64,000 nt of DNA from Deltaproteobacteria bacterium (lineage in GTDB: Bacteria; Desulfobacterota; Desulfarculia; Adiutricales; Adiutricaceae). Under the pieces are notes generated by a model. That model had not been told where the DNA came from, did no database searches, and saw nothing but the letters and a program-made list of their open reading frames with translations. The stretch is taken from assembly GCA_031276865.1 (NCBI GenBank), contig JAISMF010000067.1, positions 1-64,000 on the forward strand. The letters are read 5' to 3'. Below are positions 26,833 to 37,500 of the stretch, in pieces (within the stretch, counting starts at the first letter, position 1; each line of letters begins with the position of its first letter). Both the position numbers and the translations under genes were made by a program.

Positions 26833-27471
26833 TCAGATCGGCACCCGGTAGTCCTTGCCGGAGTTTAAAGCGTAGTCCTCCAGGAGTTCCGGGCGCACCT
26901 TCCGTAAAAACTGCACGCAGAACATGGTCACGAAGCCCTCGATTAAAACGACGGGCAGGTTCATGAGCACCACCGCCTTGGCGCTGGGGAGGAAGGCCTC
27001 GCCGGTGAGGCGGAGGGCCGCTCCCACCAGGACGGCCGAGGCCAGGATGGGAAGGGAGCCGCAGAGGAAGCCGGAAACCGAGGCCCGGGGAAGGCTTTTG
27101 CCGTTCACCCCGGGGCGGAATAAAAGCCCAAACAAGACCGCGGGGGCGGCCATGGTGAAGGTGTTGACCCCCAGGGTGCTGACGCCGCCGAATCCGAAAA
27201 GCACCCCCTGCAGCGAAAGCCCGAAGAATATCACCGGGAAGGCGGCCCAGCCCATCATGAGGCCGATCACCCCGCTTAAGACCAAATGGGTGGAGCTGGG
27301 CCCCACGTTCACGTGAATGAGGGAGGCCACGAAGAAGACGGCCGCCAGAATGGCCGCCCTGGGGGTGTCCTCCCCGCGCACGCGCCTGAAACCCAAGGCC
27401 AGGCCGCCCAGGCTGAGAACGGCTCCGCTCAAAAGGACCGGAGCCGCGAGCACTCCTTCGGATATGTGCAT
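26833..27471 (-). CDS. cbiM: Cobalt/nickel ECF transporter substrate-binding membrane protein CbiM
   Basis: A 212-residue polytopic membrane protein, the S-component of a CbiMNQO-type importer. The start MHISEGVL is diagnostic: the N-terminal Met-His supplies metal ligands. The second signature, HVNVGPSSTHLVL, is also present. Last gene of an operon with NikL-like and NikK-like genes (8-base gap upstream). No cbiQ or cbiO (the energising module) follows; the next gene is convergent. The ECF module must therefore be encoded elsewhere. Substrate (Co2+ or Ni2+) cannot be read from sequence; NikK/NikL-type partners favour nickel. Confidence 0.92.
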   Translation of the reverse strand: MHISEGVLAAPVLLSGAVLSLGGLALGFRRVRGEDTPRAAILAAVFFVASLIHVNVGPSSTHLVLSGVIGLMMGWAAFPVIFFGLSLQGVLFGFGGVSTLGVNTFTMAAPAVLFGLLFRPGVNGKSLPRASVSGFLCGSLPILASAVLVGAALRLTGEAFLPSAKAVVLMNLPVVLIEGFVTMFCVQFLRKVRPELLEDYALNSGKDYRVPI

Positions 27472-27479
27472 GTCGAAAC

Positions 27480-28166
27480 CTATTCTTTCGGGGGGGCGCC
27501 ACGTCCCCCCCTGGCGATGATGATGACGCCGAAGAGTCCCAGGATCCAGCCCAACCCCCCCACGACGTCCCTAAGGGTGGGGCTTTGGTCGTTGAATTTT
27601 TCGGTCAAAAGCCGCGCGAGCGGAGCCACCTGGCTTCTCACCTCCTCCCGCACAATCGTCCTGATCTCCTGGGCGTCGGCTCCGGCGGCCGCGGAGGCGG
27701 CCAGGCCGGAGGCTGGGGAGGCGGACGACGATGAGGAGGAGGAGGCTGAAGAGGGGGGGTCGCCGCTTTCCCGGGGCTTTGTTTCGGCCGCGGTTTGCCC
27801 GGAGGGGGGCTTGGCGTCCGGCCTCTCGGCCGCGGGGAGCTTGAATTCGGCCCGGTGCCCCTGGCCGGCCTCGATGACGAAGTAGAGATCGCCCGGCTCC
27901 GCGGGGGAATCGAAGCAGTGGTTTCCCTCGGAGTCGGTCCGGGCGCTCTCGATCAAGGTCTTGTCGGACGCGTGCATGGAGATCTCGCCGTTTCTCACCC
28001 GGTCCTTCTGGGAGGAGAAGTAGCTCATGGTGCAGATTTGATCGCCTTCGGCGTAGGCGAAGGTGTAGACCGCGTGGGCGCTTAAAGGCGCCGGATTGAG
28101 CTCCAGGATGAGGAGAAGAAGGAGAAATGAAAAAGCGGAAAGGGGGAGGGCGGTTGATTTGTTCAT
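27480..28166 (-). CDS. NikL/CbiL-like auxiliary protein of the nickel/cobalt importer
   Basis: Encodes 228 residues. A signal peptide ends near SAHA; the mature protein then begins with His, which in NikL/CbiN-type partners helps metal binding. The extracytoplasmic domain (HAVYTFAYAEGDQICTMSYF ... AGQGHRAEFKLP) matches the NikL/CbiL layout. A Ser-rich linker (SSASSSSSSSASPASG), a helical segment (about 170-200) and a C-terminal membrane helix (GLGWILGLFGVIIIARGG) follow. It sits between the NikK-like gene (11-base gap) and cbiM (8-base gap). Start chosen at the ATG at 28166, where the signal peptide begins; no strong ribosome binding site, so translation may be coupled to the upstream gene. 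Confidence 0.75.
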   Translation of the reverse strand: MNKSTALPLSAFSFLLLLLILELNPAPLSAHAVYTFAYAEGDQICTMSYFSSQKDRVRNGEISMHASDKTLIESARTDSEGNHCFDSPAEPGDLYFVIEAGQGHRAEFKLPAAERPDAKPPSGQTAAETKPRESGDPPSSASSSSSSSASPASGLAASAAAGADAQEIRTIVREEVRSQVAPLARLLTEKFNDQSPTLRDVVGGLGWILGLFGVIIIARGGRGAPPKE

Positions 28167-28177
28167 GATGGCGCCCG

Positions 28178-28972
28178 TCACGGAGCGGGAGTGGCCCCCT
28201 GGAACTCGTTGAAGTAGACCCAGAGGACGCCGCCCAGCTCCACGTCCTTCTCGGTTCCGTCTTGCGGCAGTTTGTAGTCGGCGTCGTTCAAGGCCGCGAA
28301 ACCCCACCAGCCGGGAGCCGTCGGCGCGAACGCGAAGTCGCCGTTCTCGTCCGTCAGGACCACCTGGGTGACGATGCTCTCGTAGGGGGCCACGCCGGAC
28401 CTGTTCGGACCCGGATACCATTCCACCTCCACCTCTCCGTTGGCGACCGGTTTTCCACCCAGGAGAACCCTGCCGGTGAAGACGTTTCCGGCGTAGAGGG
28501 CGTCGGGCTTGGAGCGGGGAACGATCTCCGTCGGCAACTCCGAGATGGGCAGATTCCAGCCCTCGTCGTCGCCGTAGCCGTTCACGTAGGCCTTGGTGTA
28601 GTGGATGATGAACTTATCCTCGGCCGGCTCCCAGTAGGGTCGCGGCTCCATGACGAAGGCGTAGAGGCCGGGTTTAGCTATCTTGTAGTCGAGCTTCCAG
28701 GTGCCGAAATCGCCCACTTTCTCCTCCCGGAGCTTGTCCAGGACGTTTTCCGCCTTGCCGCCCGCGTACACGGTGAAGGATTTGGGTTTCACCAGGTTCA
28801 TGCCCTGGTTCTCGAAGGGATGCCAGAATTTTATCTCCAGCGTGACGGTGTTGGCGTCGGCGTCCATGACCACGGGTTCGGAGGGGATGACCATGCCGAA
28901 GTGGGCGGCGGCGGGAAGCGCGACTCCCAGCGTCAATAGTAGGGAAAGGGCGAGGGACGGGAAAAATTTCAT
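28178..28972 (-). CDS. DUF4198 (NikK-like) periplasmic protein
   Basis: Encodes 264 residues with a signal peptide (MKFFPSLALSLLLTLGVALP) and a mature N-terminus starting AHFGMVIPS. DUF4198 proteins are all-beta periplasmic proteins encoded with nickel/cobalt ECF importers (NikK) and thought to deliver metal to the membrane component. The mature amino-terminal AHF presents a His at position 2, again a likely metal ligand. First gene of the nikK-nikL-cbiM operon. A terminator-like hairpin lies 90-125 bases upstream on the same strand, and a CGGACGTCCG palindrome beyond it, so the leader could be regulated. Confidence 0.85.
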   Translation of the reverse strand: MKFFPSLALSLLLTLGVALPAAAHFGMVIPSEPVVMDADANTVTLEIKFWHPFENQGMNLVKPKSFTVYAGGKAENVLDKLREEKVGDFGTWKLDYKIAKPGLYAFVMEPRPYWEPAEDKFIIHYTKAYVNGYGDDEGWNLPISELPTEIVPRSKPDALYAGNVFTGRVLLGGKPVANGEVEVEWYPGPNRSGVAPYESIVTQVVLTDENGDFAFAPTAPGWWGFAALNDADYKLPQDGTEKDVELGGVLWVYFNEFQGATPAP

Positions 28973-29058
28973 GCTTAAACCTCAAAAATTTAAAATTCTG
29001 TCTTCAACTTGCGAAAAGAAAAATTGGTTCCGGAAACTCGACCGGAGTGGAAAATATA

Positions 29059-29097
29059 AAAAAAGCCCCGTCCGCTTTAAAAAAAGCGGCGGGGCCT
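29059..29097 (-). terminator. Terminator-like hairpin in the leader of the NikK-like operon
   Basis: On the minus strand GGCCCCGCCGCTTT pairs with AAAGCGGACGGGGC and is followed by seven T's. It lies upstream of the operon start and no upstream gene on that strand needs it (the next is pirin, more than 550 bases away, with its own terminator). It is therefore a candidate attenuator for metal-controlled expression. No known cobalamin or NiCo riboswitch consensus was recognised upstream. Confidence 0.5.
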
Positions 29098-29653
29098 TCA
29101 TGACCGTTTCGTTACATCGGACGTCCGACGATTTTTCGCGCGCTTAGGGCGGAAATATCGGATTTTTCGTCCAACTTCTTTATCCGTAGCCTCCGCCGGG
29201 CGTGTTTTAGGGCGATATGCCGGCTTTTCTAATTATGCTGAGGATAACTTGAAAAGACCGTCCGCGGGCGGAAGGCGTCTTCGTGACGGCGGCGCTCCTT
29301 CATGGAACGCGCTTATTATCGCCGGGAAGGGGGACGTTGTCAAGAATTTGCGACAAGGGGCCGCCGCGGGCCTCCCGTCCACCCGTCGGGGGAAAAGCCC
29401 CGGGGAGGGGTGGTCCTTTTTCAAGACCGGGCGGTGTTTTGGGGAGCGAGGGCGGAGAGAGTTTTCCGCGTTGAAAGAGCGGGATCTAGAAAAGCCGCCA
29501 AAGAGCGAAAAAAAACCGGCGTGAAATAGGAAGACGGCGGAAAAGAGGATGGAGACGCGTCTGGAAGAGAGGGGGGGGAAGGGAAAGATGAAAAAGGAGG
29601 GAGGAAAAAAGGCCGGGCGCGGGGCGCCCGGCCGGAAGAAAGAAGAGGGAGGC
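29098..29653. other. Intergenic region with palindrome and purine tract
   Basis: Holds TCGGACGTCCGA (29117-29128), a GC-rich non-coding stretch, a purine-rich tract (about 29530-29652) and the pirin terminator (29605-29633). No gene is seen. Confidence 0.5.
29605..29633 (-). terminator. Intrinsic terminator of the pirin gene
   Basis: GGCCGGGCGC / GCGCCCGGCC stem with a 3-base loop, followed on the minus strand by TTTTTT, 21 bases after the pirin stop. Confidence 0.8.
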
Positions 29654-30505
29654 TTAGTTTTTGGCGTTGTGCTTGATGAAGGTGTTGGACTGCAGCTCCA
29701 GGAAGGTGTCCCTGAGCTCCTCTTCGGTATTCATGACGATGGGGCCGCCCCAGGCGACGGGCTCGCGGAGGGGTTTTCCCTCGAAGAAGATGAAGCGGAC
29801 GGGCTTTTTCTTCGTGGCCAGGACCTCAATCGCGTCGCCCTCGTCTTTGAAGAGCACGGCCGTCTTCTCGTCGTAGGCGTCGCCGTTGATGACGGCGTCG
29901 CCCTCGATTAGGAAGACGAAGACGTTTTCCCCGGGGATGGTGGGAATGGTCACGGACTTGCCCTTCTCCACCAAGACGTCCAGGAGGGTGGCCTGGATGA
30001 ATTTCGGCTTCACTCCTTCGGCGTTTTCGTATTTTCCGGAGATGGGCCTCACCTCGCCGAAGTCCGTTTTAACCACGGGGATCATGTCCTTGTTTATGTC
30101 GAAGTAATGGGGGTGGGTCATCTTGTCGTCCCGGGGCAGGTTCAGCCAGATCTGGACGCCCAGCATGCGGGGTGAGGACACCGGCATCTCCTGGTGCATG
30201 ATTCCGCTTCCGGCGGTCATCCACTGGCTCTCGCCGTTGCCGATGACTCCCTTGTTTCCCAAGCTGTCCATATGCTCCATCTCTCCGTGGATGAGGTAGG
30301 TGATGGTCTCGATACCCCGGTGGGGGTGGAAGGGGAACCCCCGCATGTAGTCTTCCGGGTTTTCGGAATCGAAGGAGTCCAGCATCAGGAAAGGGTCGAA
30401 ATCCTTAACCGTGGAGACGCCTAAAACCCTCACCAGATGCACCCCGGCGCCGTCTATGGTTTTAGAGCCGCGGACGGATTTCTTAACTTCTTTTAGGGCG
30501 GTCAT
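29654..30505 (-). CDS. Pirin family protein
   Basis: A 283-residue bicupin. The N-terminal cupin carries the pirin signature FPFHPHRGIETITYLIHGEMEH with the iron-binding His residues, and GIMHQEMP. The C-terminal cupin lies at about 170-270. Pirins are iron-dependent proteins; some are quercetinases, others interact with metabolic enzymes, so the role here is not defined. The ATG at 30505 (MTALKEVKKS) has GAGG 11 bases upstream; upstream in-frame sequence is unlike any pirin. Monocistronic with a clear terminator. Confidence 0.9.
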   Translation of the reverse strand: MTALKEVKKSVRGSKTIDGAGVHLVRVLGVSTVKDFDPFLMLDSFDSENPEDYMRGFPFHPHRGIETITYLIHGEMEHMDSLGNKGVIGNGESQWMTAGSGIMHQEMPVSSPRMLGVQIWLNLPRDDKMTHPHYFDINKDMIPVVKTDFGEVRPISGKYENAEGVKPKFIQATLLDVLVEKGKSVTIPTIPGENVFVFLIEGDAVINGDAYDEKTAVLFKDEGDAIEVLATKKKPVRFIFFEGKPLREPVAWGGPIVMNTEEELRDTFLELQSNTFIKHNAKN

Positions 30506-31193
30506 ATAATAATGTTCCTCTCGCCGGAAGCCTGGCCGGTCTAACGCGCCTCGGCTCCGGTATGGTAAATTCGGACGGACACAAAAAAGACGCTTTGATG
30601 AAAAGCGCTCTCGTATCAAGCGGGCGGATGACTCAAGGACGCCCGGTTGGGAAACTGTTCGAAGATAAAAAAATTTGTCATGAAAGAGCCGGCTACGCGG
30701 CTCCGCGCGTGTTTAGGCGCTTTCGAACGTGTTACGGAATTTTTTTCGAGGGGCCTTTCCTGAAGCCTGAAAAGCGCTTCAACGCCGTCAATTTAAAATA
30801 TAAGCAGCCCAGGCGGCTCTGTCAAGGCCTCCTCCGGGCGAAGTAGCCGCGCGTGTCGGCTGGAGGCGGAAATATCGTGAATATCAGAGCCCTGGCCGGA
30901 CGGTATTTCGGAGGCGGGAAAGCTGGGAACGGCTTATATTTTTGAAACGCTAAGGCTGGGGCGGGCCGGGCGGCTCCCGTGGAGCGAGCCGCTTCGGGTT
31001 ATAAATTAGTATCTAATATTAGAATTTATATTTAAAAATAAAAATTAAAAATTTTTTAATATTATTAATAATTTTTTTTGTTATTATACAGTTTGATAAA
31101 GAATTCAGGGAAGGAACTGATCCGGAACGAAAAAAAACTTCAAGGGTTAGAGGGAAACGATCAACCTTGGATTTTACGTGTCATAATCTTAAA
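30506..31193. other. Left edge of the 31-41 kb island
   Basis: GC-rich non-coding DNA to about 30990, then an abrupt shift to AT-rich sequence. No gene or strong signal was recognised. Confidence 0.5.
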
Positions 31194-31285
31194 TATTACG
31201 CCGGCGGATAATAGTTAGAAAGGTAAAAGGAAGAGATTCACTTAAATACGCGATTTGTTTCCAATAATTAACCGCCGTGGTAATA
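31194..31285. repeat. MITE-like palindromic-ended repeat, copy B
   Basis: Ends TATTACGCCGGCGG and CCGCCGTGGTAATA, inverted with two mismatches. The core matches copy A closely (GAAAGGTAAAAGGAAGAGAT). It ends 54 bases before the antitoxin relic start and may supply its upstream region. Confidence 0.7.
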
Positions 31286-31338
31286 ATATGTATGGCCCCG
31301 CTATTTCACGCGACATTATGGTGGAGGGGCATAAAATC

Positions 31339-31602
31339 ATGACTGATAACATTTCTAACCAAATGGATATTAACAAAGATATTCATTATGGAGCTTCTAA
31401 AGCTTTGGCTAGGATTGGACTATCTATTCCTGAAGCTTGCCGCTTTTTTTTGATGAAAATTCCTGAGGATATAAATATTAATCTTGATTTATTCACCCCT
31501 AACGCCGAAACTTTGAAATCTATAAAGGAGTTTTAAAATGGAGAATCAGCAAAGTTCAACACTCTAGAGGAACTTTTTGAAGATCTTGAGCGTGAAGAAT
31601 GA
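31339..31602 (+). pseudogene. RelB/DinJ-type antitoxin, interrupted by one stop codon
   Basis: The ATG at 31339 is preceded by GGAGG. The frame reads a ribbon-helix-helix style N-terminus, LSIPEACRFFLMKI and FTPNAETLKSIKEF, then TAA (31534-31536). It continues in the same frame NGESAKFNTLEELFEDLERE to TGA (31600-31602). The parts match RelB/DinJ antitoxins (LGLxxxxAxxLFLxxI, PNAET, FxSxEELFxDL). No YafQ/RelE toxin follows. A C-terminally truncated but still DNA-binding product is possible, because the dimerisation region precedes the stop. Confidence 0.6.
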
Positions 31603-32279
31603 CGTGTCGATATATATGTCGAAGTGGTTTTGGATTATGGACGCGCGTTAAACATAATGTTGTCAAAACTTTAAACATACTATGTAACATACCGCTATTT
31701 TAGCAGGAGTTTTTTGATATCTTCCATTTTTTTCCCTCATTTCAATCTGCTCCATATCTATGGCTGACGACATGATTAAATTCAAATATGGACTCCTGTG
31801 TGAAGTAACGACAATTTTAAAATTTTTTTAATAGCAAACTATATATTAAGTAATACGTTATTATTTTACAACATTTTGTGTGTCATGACTTCACAATTTT
31901 TAGTGGCATACATTTTACAAACGATTCGATTTTAAAGTGGTTGGCAATTAAATTTTTTGGAAATTAATTTAAAGGAGTTATATATTTTTACTATATGTAA
32001 TATATTCAAAAATGTTAAAATGATAAAAAGAGGAATATTTATGGGTCATGACAGACCCCAATAACGTCAAAAATTATTGTTTGGGAGAGAGAACTACCAT
32101 CGATGTCTAATGATTTCGTAGCCTAGAAGTTAGATATTATTTCTCTTGATAAATACCAACAATGGGAAAATGTCGAAACATCGCCAACTATAAACCAAGC
32201 AAATCAGTTTGTCAAATTAGTGAATATTTCTTATATATGGCACTATTTTGAATGAAACACGAAATTCAATTCCATAATT
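31603..32279. other. AT-rich region where a toxin would be expected
   Basis: About 680 bases of AT-rich DNA after the antitoxin relic. No open frame over 60 codons and no recognisable toxin remnant. Confidence 0.5.
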
Positions 32280-33980
32280 TTAGCAACAAACGATATGAAT
32301 AGTGTTTTTATTAAATTGAACTGTCTCCCATGTAATTTTTTCATCCCATGTTTTATTTCTATTAAAAACCACCAGCCATCCTTCATTTTCGCCGTTGACG
32401 TCTAAATATCCAGCCAGATGTTCTAAACTATCTTCACGATATTTTTGGCCATGCAATTTGACTTCAACCAAGTATTGGCGGCCTTTAAATTTAACGCAAA
32501 GATCAACGGCTCCTCGTCCATGCTCGAATTCATGATGAACAACAGCGTGTTTGTTAACAATTTTTCGCGGAAAAGCCGTAAACAATGAATATACAGCTTC
32601 ATCATATCTACTCGCTATCGTTTCTTTTACCATGTAGATAAAAGTAAGTGAATCCGAATCACTAAATTCATAAGTTTGAGGATGCGAATCGGACTCCATC
32701 TTAATATATTGATATTTTTTAGAATCAAAATCGTTTATCCCCAGAATAAATTTTAAACCGATCTGTCGCCAGAATAATTGAAAACGCTTTAATATATCGC
32801 TCATGAAAACAATTTTTTCATCATGCCATTAAATTTCACTAATTTTATTGTCTATAGCTGATTGGAATTCATCAGAGGCCGATCTCGACATAACTTCCCT
32901 GTAAATCGCATTAGCCGGACGAAGGTTGCGGTTTTCATCCTCAACCACCAATCCAAGATCCAGACAGTATCGATAATCATCGGAATTTTTCAGAACTTTA
33001 CAGAGAGTTCCAGCAAAGACAGAGTCCATAATTGTTACGACTCTAGGATCCTGAAGGCGTTCCATAAGTGAGTCTATGTGCGTCTGTCGATTTTTAATGA
33101 TGGCTTCCGCGGCTTGATCCATCAAGTCTTTAGTGACAGGTGCGGTGTAGTTATTTTTTAGGATCTTAACAACAATTTCATAGGCCAAAGCGTTGACCAG
33201 CCACGGCTGCCCTTCAGACCAGTAGTAAGCGCGTTCCACGGCTTCCGGTTCAAAAATTTGCCCGCAGGCCTCAGTATGTTGATTATAGAGCGTGTTTATT
33301 TCATGCCGAGTGAAATTGGATAGTGTTAAAGCCTCTGTTTTGAAATTAAAAATACTGGCGACGCCACTGGATATTGAATCCGGATGTATGTTTCTAAGAT
33401 GATCCCTTATATCGCGCATTCCGCTCAATGCCAGAGATCTCGGAAATGTTAATCTATTCTTTCCGCATCTAGTGTTATACCCTAAACGTATCTGTCTTAA
33501 AAAAGTGATCAGAGGATCTACCGACAGGCAATCGGCTTCATCAAAAAAAATAATAACTTCTTTATCAAGATTATCGCATATGTGGTTAAGTAGACTTTTA
33601 ACAGTGGAAGTATAGTTAAGATGAGGTAAAGGTGTGTAATTTTCGCTAAATGAAATTAGTTTTTTGATATGGGAACGAGATATAGAATAGTGAATTTGAG
33701 AAAGTATCGCTTCAATGCCGGCCTCTCTTTCAACTATGCCGTCTAACGTTTCTAAAGAACAGTTTAAAGCGTGAAACCTACCGGATAGGTTGATTTGTTC
33801 GGTTAAAGCTAATAAATATGTCGTCTTTCCTGATTGTCTTGGAGCGCTGATGATAAAATAACGTTCATCCTGAATCATGTCTTCAACATCAGGCAGGCGC
33901 TGTAATACCGGAATCATGTAATGTTGTGACGGAACGCACGGTCCGGTAGTGTTAAATTCCTTAATAACTTGATTAGTCAT
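32280..33980 (-). pseudogene. AAA ATPase with C-terminal PD-(D/E)XK domain, split by one stop codon
   Basis: Two pieces in the same frame are separated only by TAA at 32829-32831. The first 383 residues hold a P-loop ATPase: ISAPRQSGKTTYLLAL (about residue 45) is Walker A and IIFFDEADCL is Walker B. The ATG after the stop (MSDILKRFQLFWRQ) is internal to the family's linker. The last 174 residues end in a PD-(D/E)XK-like domain (RGAVDLCVKFKGRQYLVEVK) and the family tail EGWLVVFNRNKTWDEKITWE. Intact homologues are single proteins of about 520-560 residues, of unknown function, often in many copies in gut and host-associated anaerobes. Either half might still be translated. Confidence 0.7.
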
Positions 33981-34554
33981 ATGTTCCTAATGGTTATCGT
34001 AAAGATGAAGGCGGGGATGGTTTTGGTTGTCCACGAAATGGTTATGCCAATTCGTATGTTTTTTGTTGATAGTTTATTCAGAGTAGTTAAAAAAATCGAG
34101 GTTTCGTCTAGAATATTATCTCAGCGGATAAATGTTAGAACGGTAAAATGAAGCGTTTCCCTTGATTTAATGGTTTTATTTTCAATATTTAAGCGCCTGG
34201 GTAATATTTAAAATAATAGGAAAATTTATATTTATAACAAAAAAATATAAATAAATGTAAATATTAGATCTTTTATTAAAATAAGATGAAGTTGACTTAT
34301 ATGTATGCAAAAAAATAATTTTACTATCTGATTCTTAGAATAGTATGTTGAGCAGTTACGGGCGGGCTCCATGAAAGCCTGAATATACGCGGATTTACAC
34401 TACGTCTTTGTAGTGCTATTATGTAATTAAAAAATTTAAAATACATTTCTTTAGTAAGCTCGAATATGATAACGGACTTAAATAAAGAAATCAAGGATGG
34501 AATAGATCTGTCGGCTCCGCGAGCTGGGGCGGAAAAAAGCCACCTCTGGATAGA
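33981..34554. other. AT-rich spacer with repeat copy C and an intron-end relic
   Basis: Holds copy C of the palindromic-ended repeat (34114-34206). Near 34360-34398 there is a diverged match (GGGCGGGCTCCATGAAAGCC, then TGAATATACGCGG) to the 5' end of the 62-kb element. No gene. Confidence 0.5.
34114..34206. repeat. MITE-like palindromic-ended repeat, copy C
   Basis: The most diverged copy: ends TATTATCTCAGCGG and GCGCCTGGGTAATA. It shares the internal strings TTAGAACGGTAAAATGAAG and TTTTCAATATTTAA with copies A and B, and the right flank TTTAAAA with copy A. Confidence 0.6.
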
Positions 34555-37500
34555 TTAAGCCTGGTTTTTCCGTTCTTTGTCCAGATAGTAGATATCCAGA
34601 GCGCGTTCGATTCGATTTTTAATTCTTGGGAAATAGATTTTTAACTTCAGTTTTAAGGCGATATCGTTTAAAAGAACCTCCCGGATTTCTTTATCAAGCT
34701 CATAAGCGAGATTAATTATAACAATAAGTGGAATATCATCAATATCCTCGTTACTAAATTGGATGAGGAGACCCGGAGATATTTTTTCGAAAGCGAGAAT
34801 GGTCTGAGAATAAAAGATTTTTTTCCTCGCCGATGCGCTGTTTTCGAGAGGGTGCTCGATAATGGTGTATGACATCATCCTGGCGAGATTTCTGAAAGAA
34901 TCACGGTCTTTGACGGGAAAGTGTTCCTTGCCGAAATCATCCTTAAGGAGGGAAATTAGTTTCTCGTGGGTTATGGGTGAGTAGTTTGATAAAATTTCCT
35001 GGACGGTATCACGGTGGATGGAAGGTACTTCGTTGGCGTCTGGCTGTTCCTGAGCGTCCTTAGAGAGCGGGGGATGGATTTCTATAAGTGGTTTGTCCGA
35101 GCCGTACGGAAAAAAGAGGGGCTCGTCTGACGGAGCGGGAGGCTTGGGAGGTGGATCTTCCTCTAGTTCTTCCGTCGCTTTTTCGCTTTCAGGGGGATGA
35201 GGCGGAATTTCGATAAATATCTCGTTGGAGACTTTTTCCGGTTTAAAGGGGTCGTAATGGGAGGTTGTGGCGTCCTCGTTTTGGAGATGTCTGAGAAAGG
35301 CGTCGAGTTTTTCAAGTGAACTTTTGGTTTCTCTGAACCATTCTAAAGACCAGACGCGGATCACCCGCCATCCAAGTCTCTTTAAGGTTTCTCCGCGTAA
35401 ATATTCCCTGTCCAGAGCTGTTTTAGCGTTTTTATAGGATTTTCCATCGCATTCCACCCCGAGGATGTATTTATCGTTATTGTTTTTGTTAACAACGGCG
35501 AGATCCACTCTGAGCGAGGAAACTCCAACGTTGCGGTGTACCGTCCAACCTTTTTTTTCTAGGAGGCGTGCTACGAATTCAGGAAAAAAGAAATCCGGAT
35601 CGTCTGAAACGCCAAAATCCAAATCGATACGCTCCCTGCGTGGATTTGAGTCCGCGTACTCCATGAAGGCCAAGAGGTCTGAAGCGCCTCTGGAATGGAT
35701 AATTTGGTCTTTAAAGATATACGGACGAAAAGAGGCGAAAACCTTGACACGGCGTCTCGCTCTGGTTATGGCGACGTTCAGGCGGCGTTCTCCACCGGAC
35801 TTGTTTATGGGTCCGAAATTGCTGCTTATTTTTCCGCTGGCGTCGATACCGTAGCAGATGGAGAAATATATGATATCCCTTTCGTCTCCCTGAATATTTT
35901 CTATATTCTTTACAAGCACAGGCTCTTCAAGTGAATCGTGGAAATATCCGTCAAGATCCGGATCGTTCCGCCTTTCTTGATCTAGTAAATCTTGAATAAG
36001 CGATTCCTGGTCATGGTTGAAGGTGACTACGCCGAGAGAAAAGCGGCCTGGACCGAACCAGGGGCTTTTTAATGTTTCAACGATATCGGCCACTACAGCC
36101 CGAGCTTCTCTTTCATTTGTGCGGGTATTAGCTCGATCGTAAATTCCATTTTCTACGTAATGAAACGATACGTACATATCATCGGCGTCAGGAGAAGGAA
36201 AGGTGATAAGTTCCGAGTCGTAATATTTCTGGTTGGAAAAACTTATAAGGGACTCCGAGCGGGAACGGTAATGCCAGTGTAATTTCAAGGTTGGAATGCT
36301 AGTGATCGCCTGACACTCGTCTAGGATGCTTTCCATAGTATCGTCTTCACTCTGATCATAATCTTCATCGCTTGATGTCCTCTTAAAAAAATTAGTCGGA
36401 GGAAGCTGACGAGGGTCGCCCACGATCACAGCGCATTTTCCACGTGCGAGGGCTCCAATGGCGTCCCAGACGGGTATCTGCGAGGCCTCGTCAAATATGA
36501 CCAGATCGAATTTTTGGCCATCGGGCGGTAAAAACTGAGCTATTGATAAAGGACTCATAAGAAGGCATGGCGTTACCGCTGGGAGAAAAAATTTAATTTC
36601 CGACAGAAGTTTTCTGATCGGCTTGTGTCCCTTCTTTTTCCCCTTTTCACGGTTCAGCGTGGTTATTTCCCGGGTGAATAAATTCGGCCTGAAGACAGAT
36701 GCTATTCTAGATTTGATTTCATTCACGGTTTTCTTTCGCATTAAATTATCCGTTGCAATGAAATCCTTAATATCATTTTCACGAGAATCAGCGGAAAAAT
36801 TTCCTACATTCTCTCTAACATTGGAGGGTTCTAGTACTATAAGACGTGTTATATTATAACGGAAATTGTTTATAAGTTCATCAGGTGTTATATTGTTTTT
36901 TTCCAGGTCTTCCACAAGTCCTTTCAAATTATGATTTATTATAATCCGTCTGTATCTAGAATATTCGATATATGAATGAATTTTACTTTTATGTTTTATA
37001 AAATCTGAAATAATTTCATAAATATTTTTAAGTTGTAACCCGTTGAACGCGCTAGTGTTTGAAATTTTTTCCGATATAGCCGTGGATAGTTTTTCTAAAA
37101 CAGGCGTTTGTTTTTTAAGCAAACGTGTTAATGATGTAAGTCCGGCTTCATCTAATGAGTGGATGTTTGTTTCACCTAATAAATATTTTCCAAGGTTCTC
37201 AATGATTTTAACAAAATTGGGATCTTCTTTTTGCCTGATATCGTTATAAAATTTTAAAAACCATTCGGAGTTTTCTTTAATCCTAGTCGCCGTTTTCAGA
37301 ATGATTGACAAATCATCACAGGTTGATTCCACTGTTTTTTTCAAGCATGAATTATTTATCTCGTCTATGTATGCGGAATACAGTTTCAAATCAGGAAGAG
37401 AGGTATCGCAGAATTTAAAAATACTTCTCGATGTCAGTACCAGCTCATCGTAGTATTTCAGACTGTCCGATATTTCCTTGATCTCAATTAAATCTGTTAA

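Noticed and set aside
28973-29260. Cobalamin or NiCo riboswitch before the NikK-like operon
   Set aside because: No recognisable B12 box or NiCo consensus; only a terminator-like hairpin.
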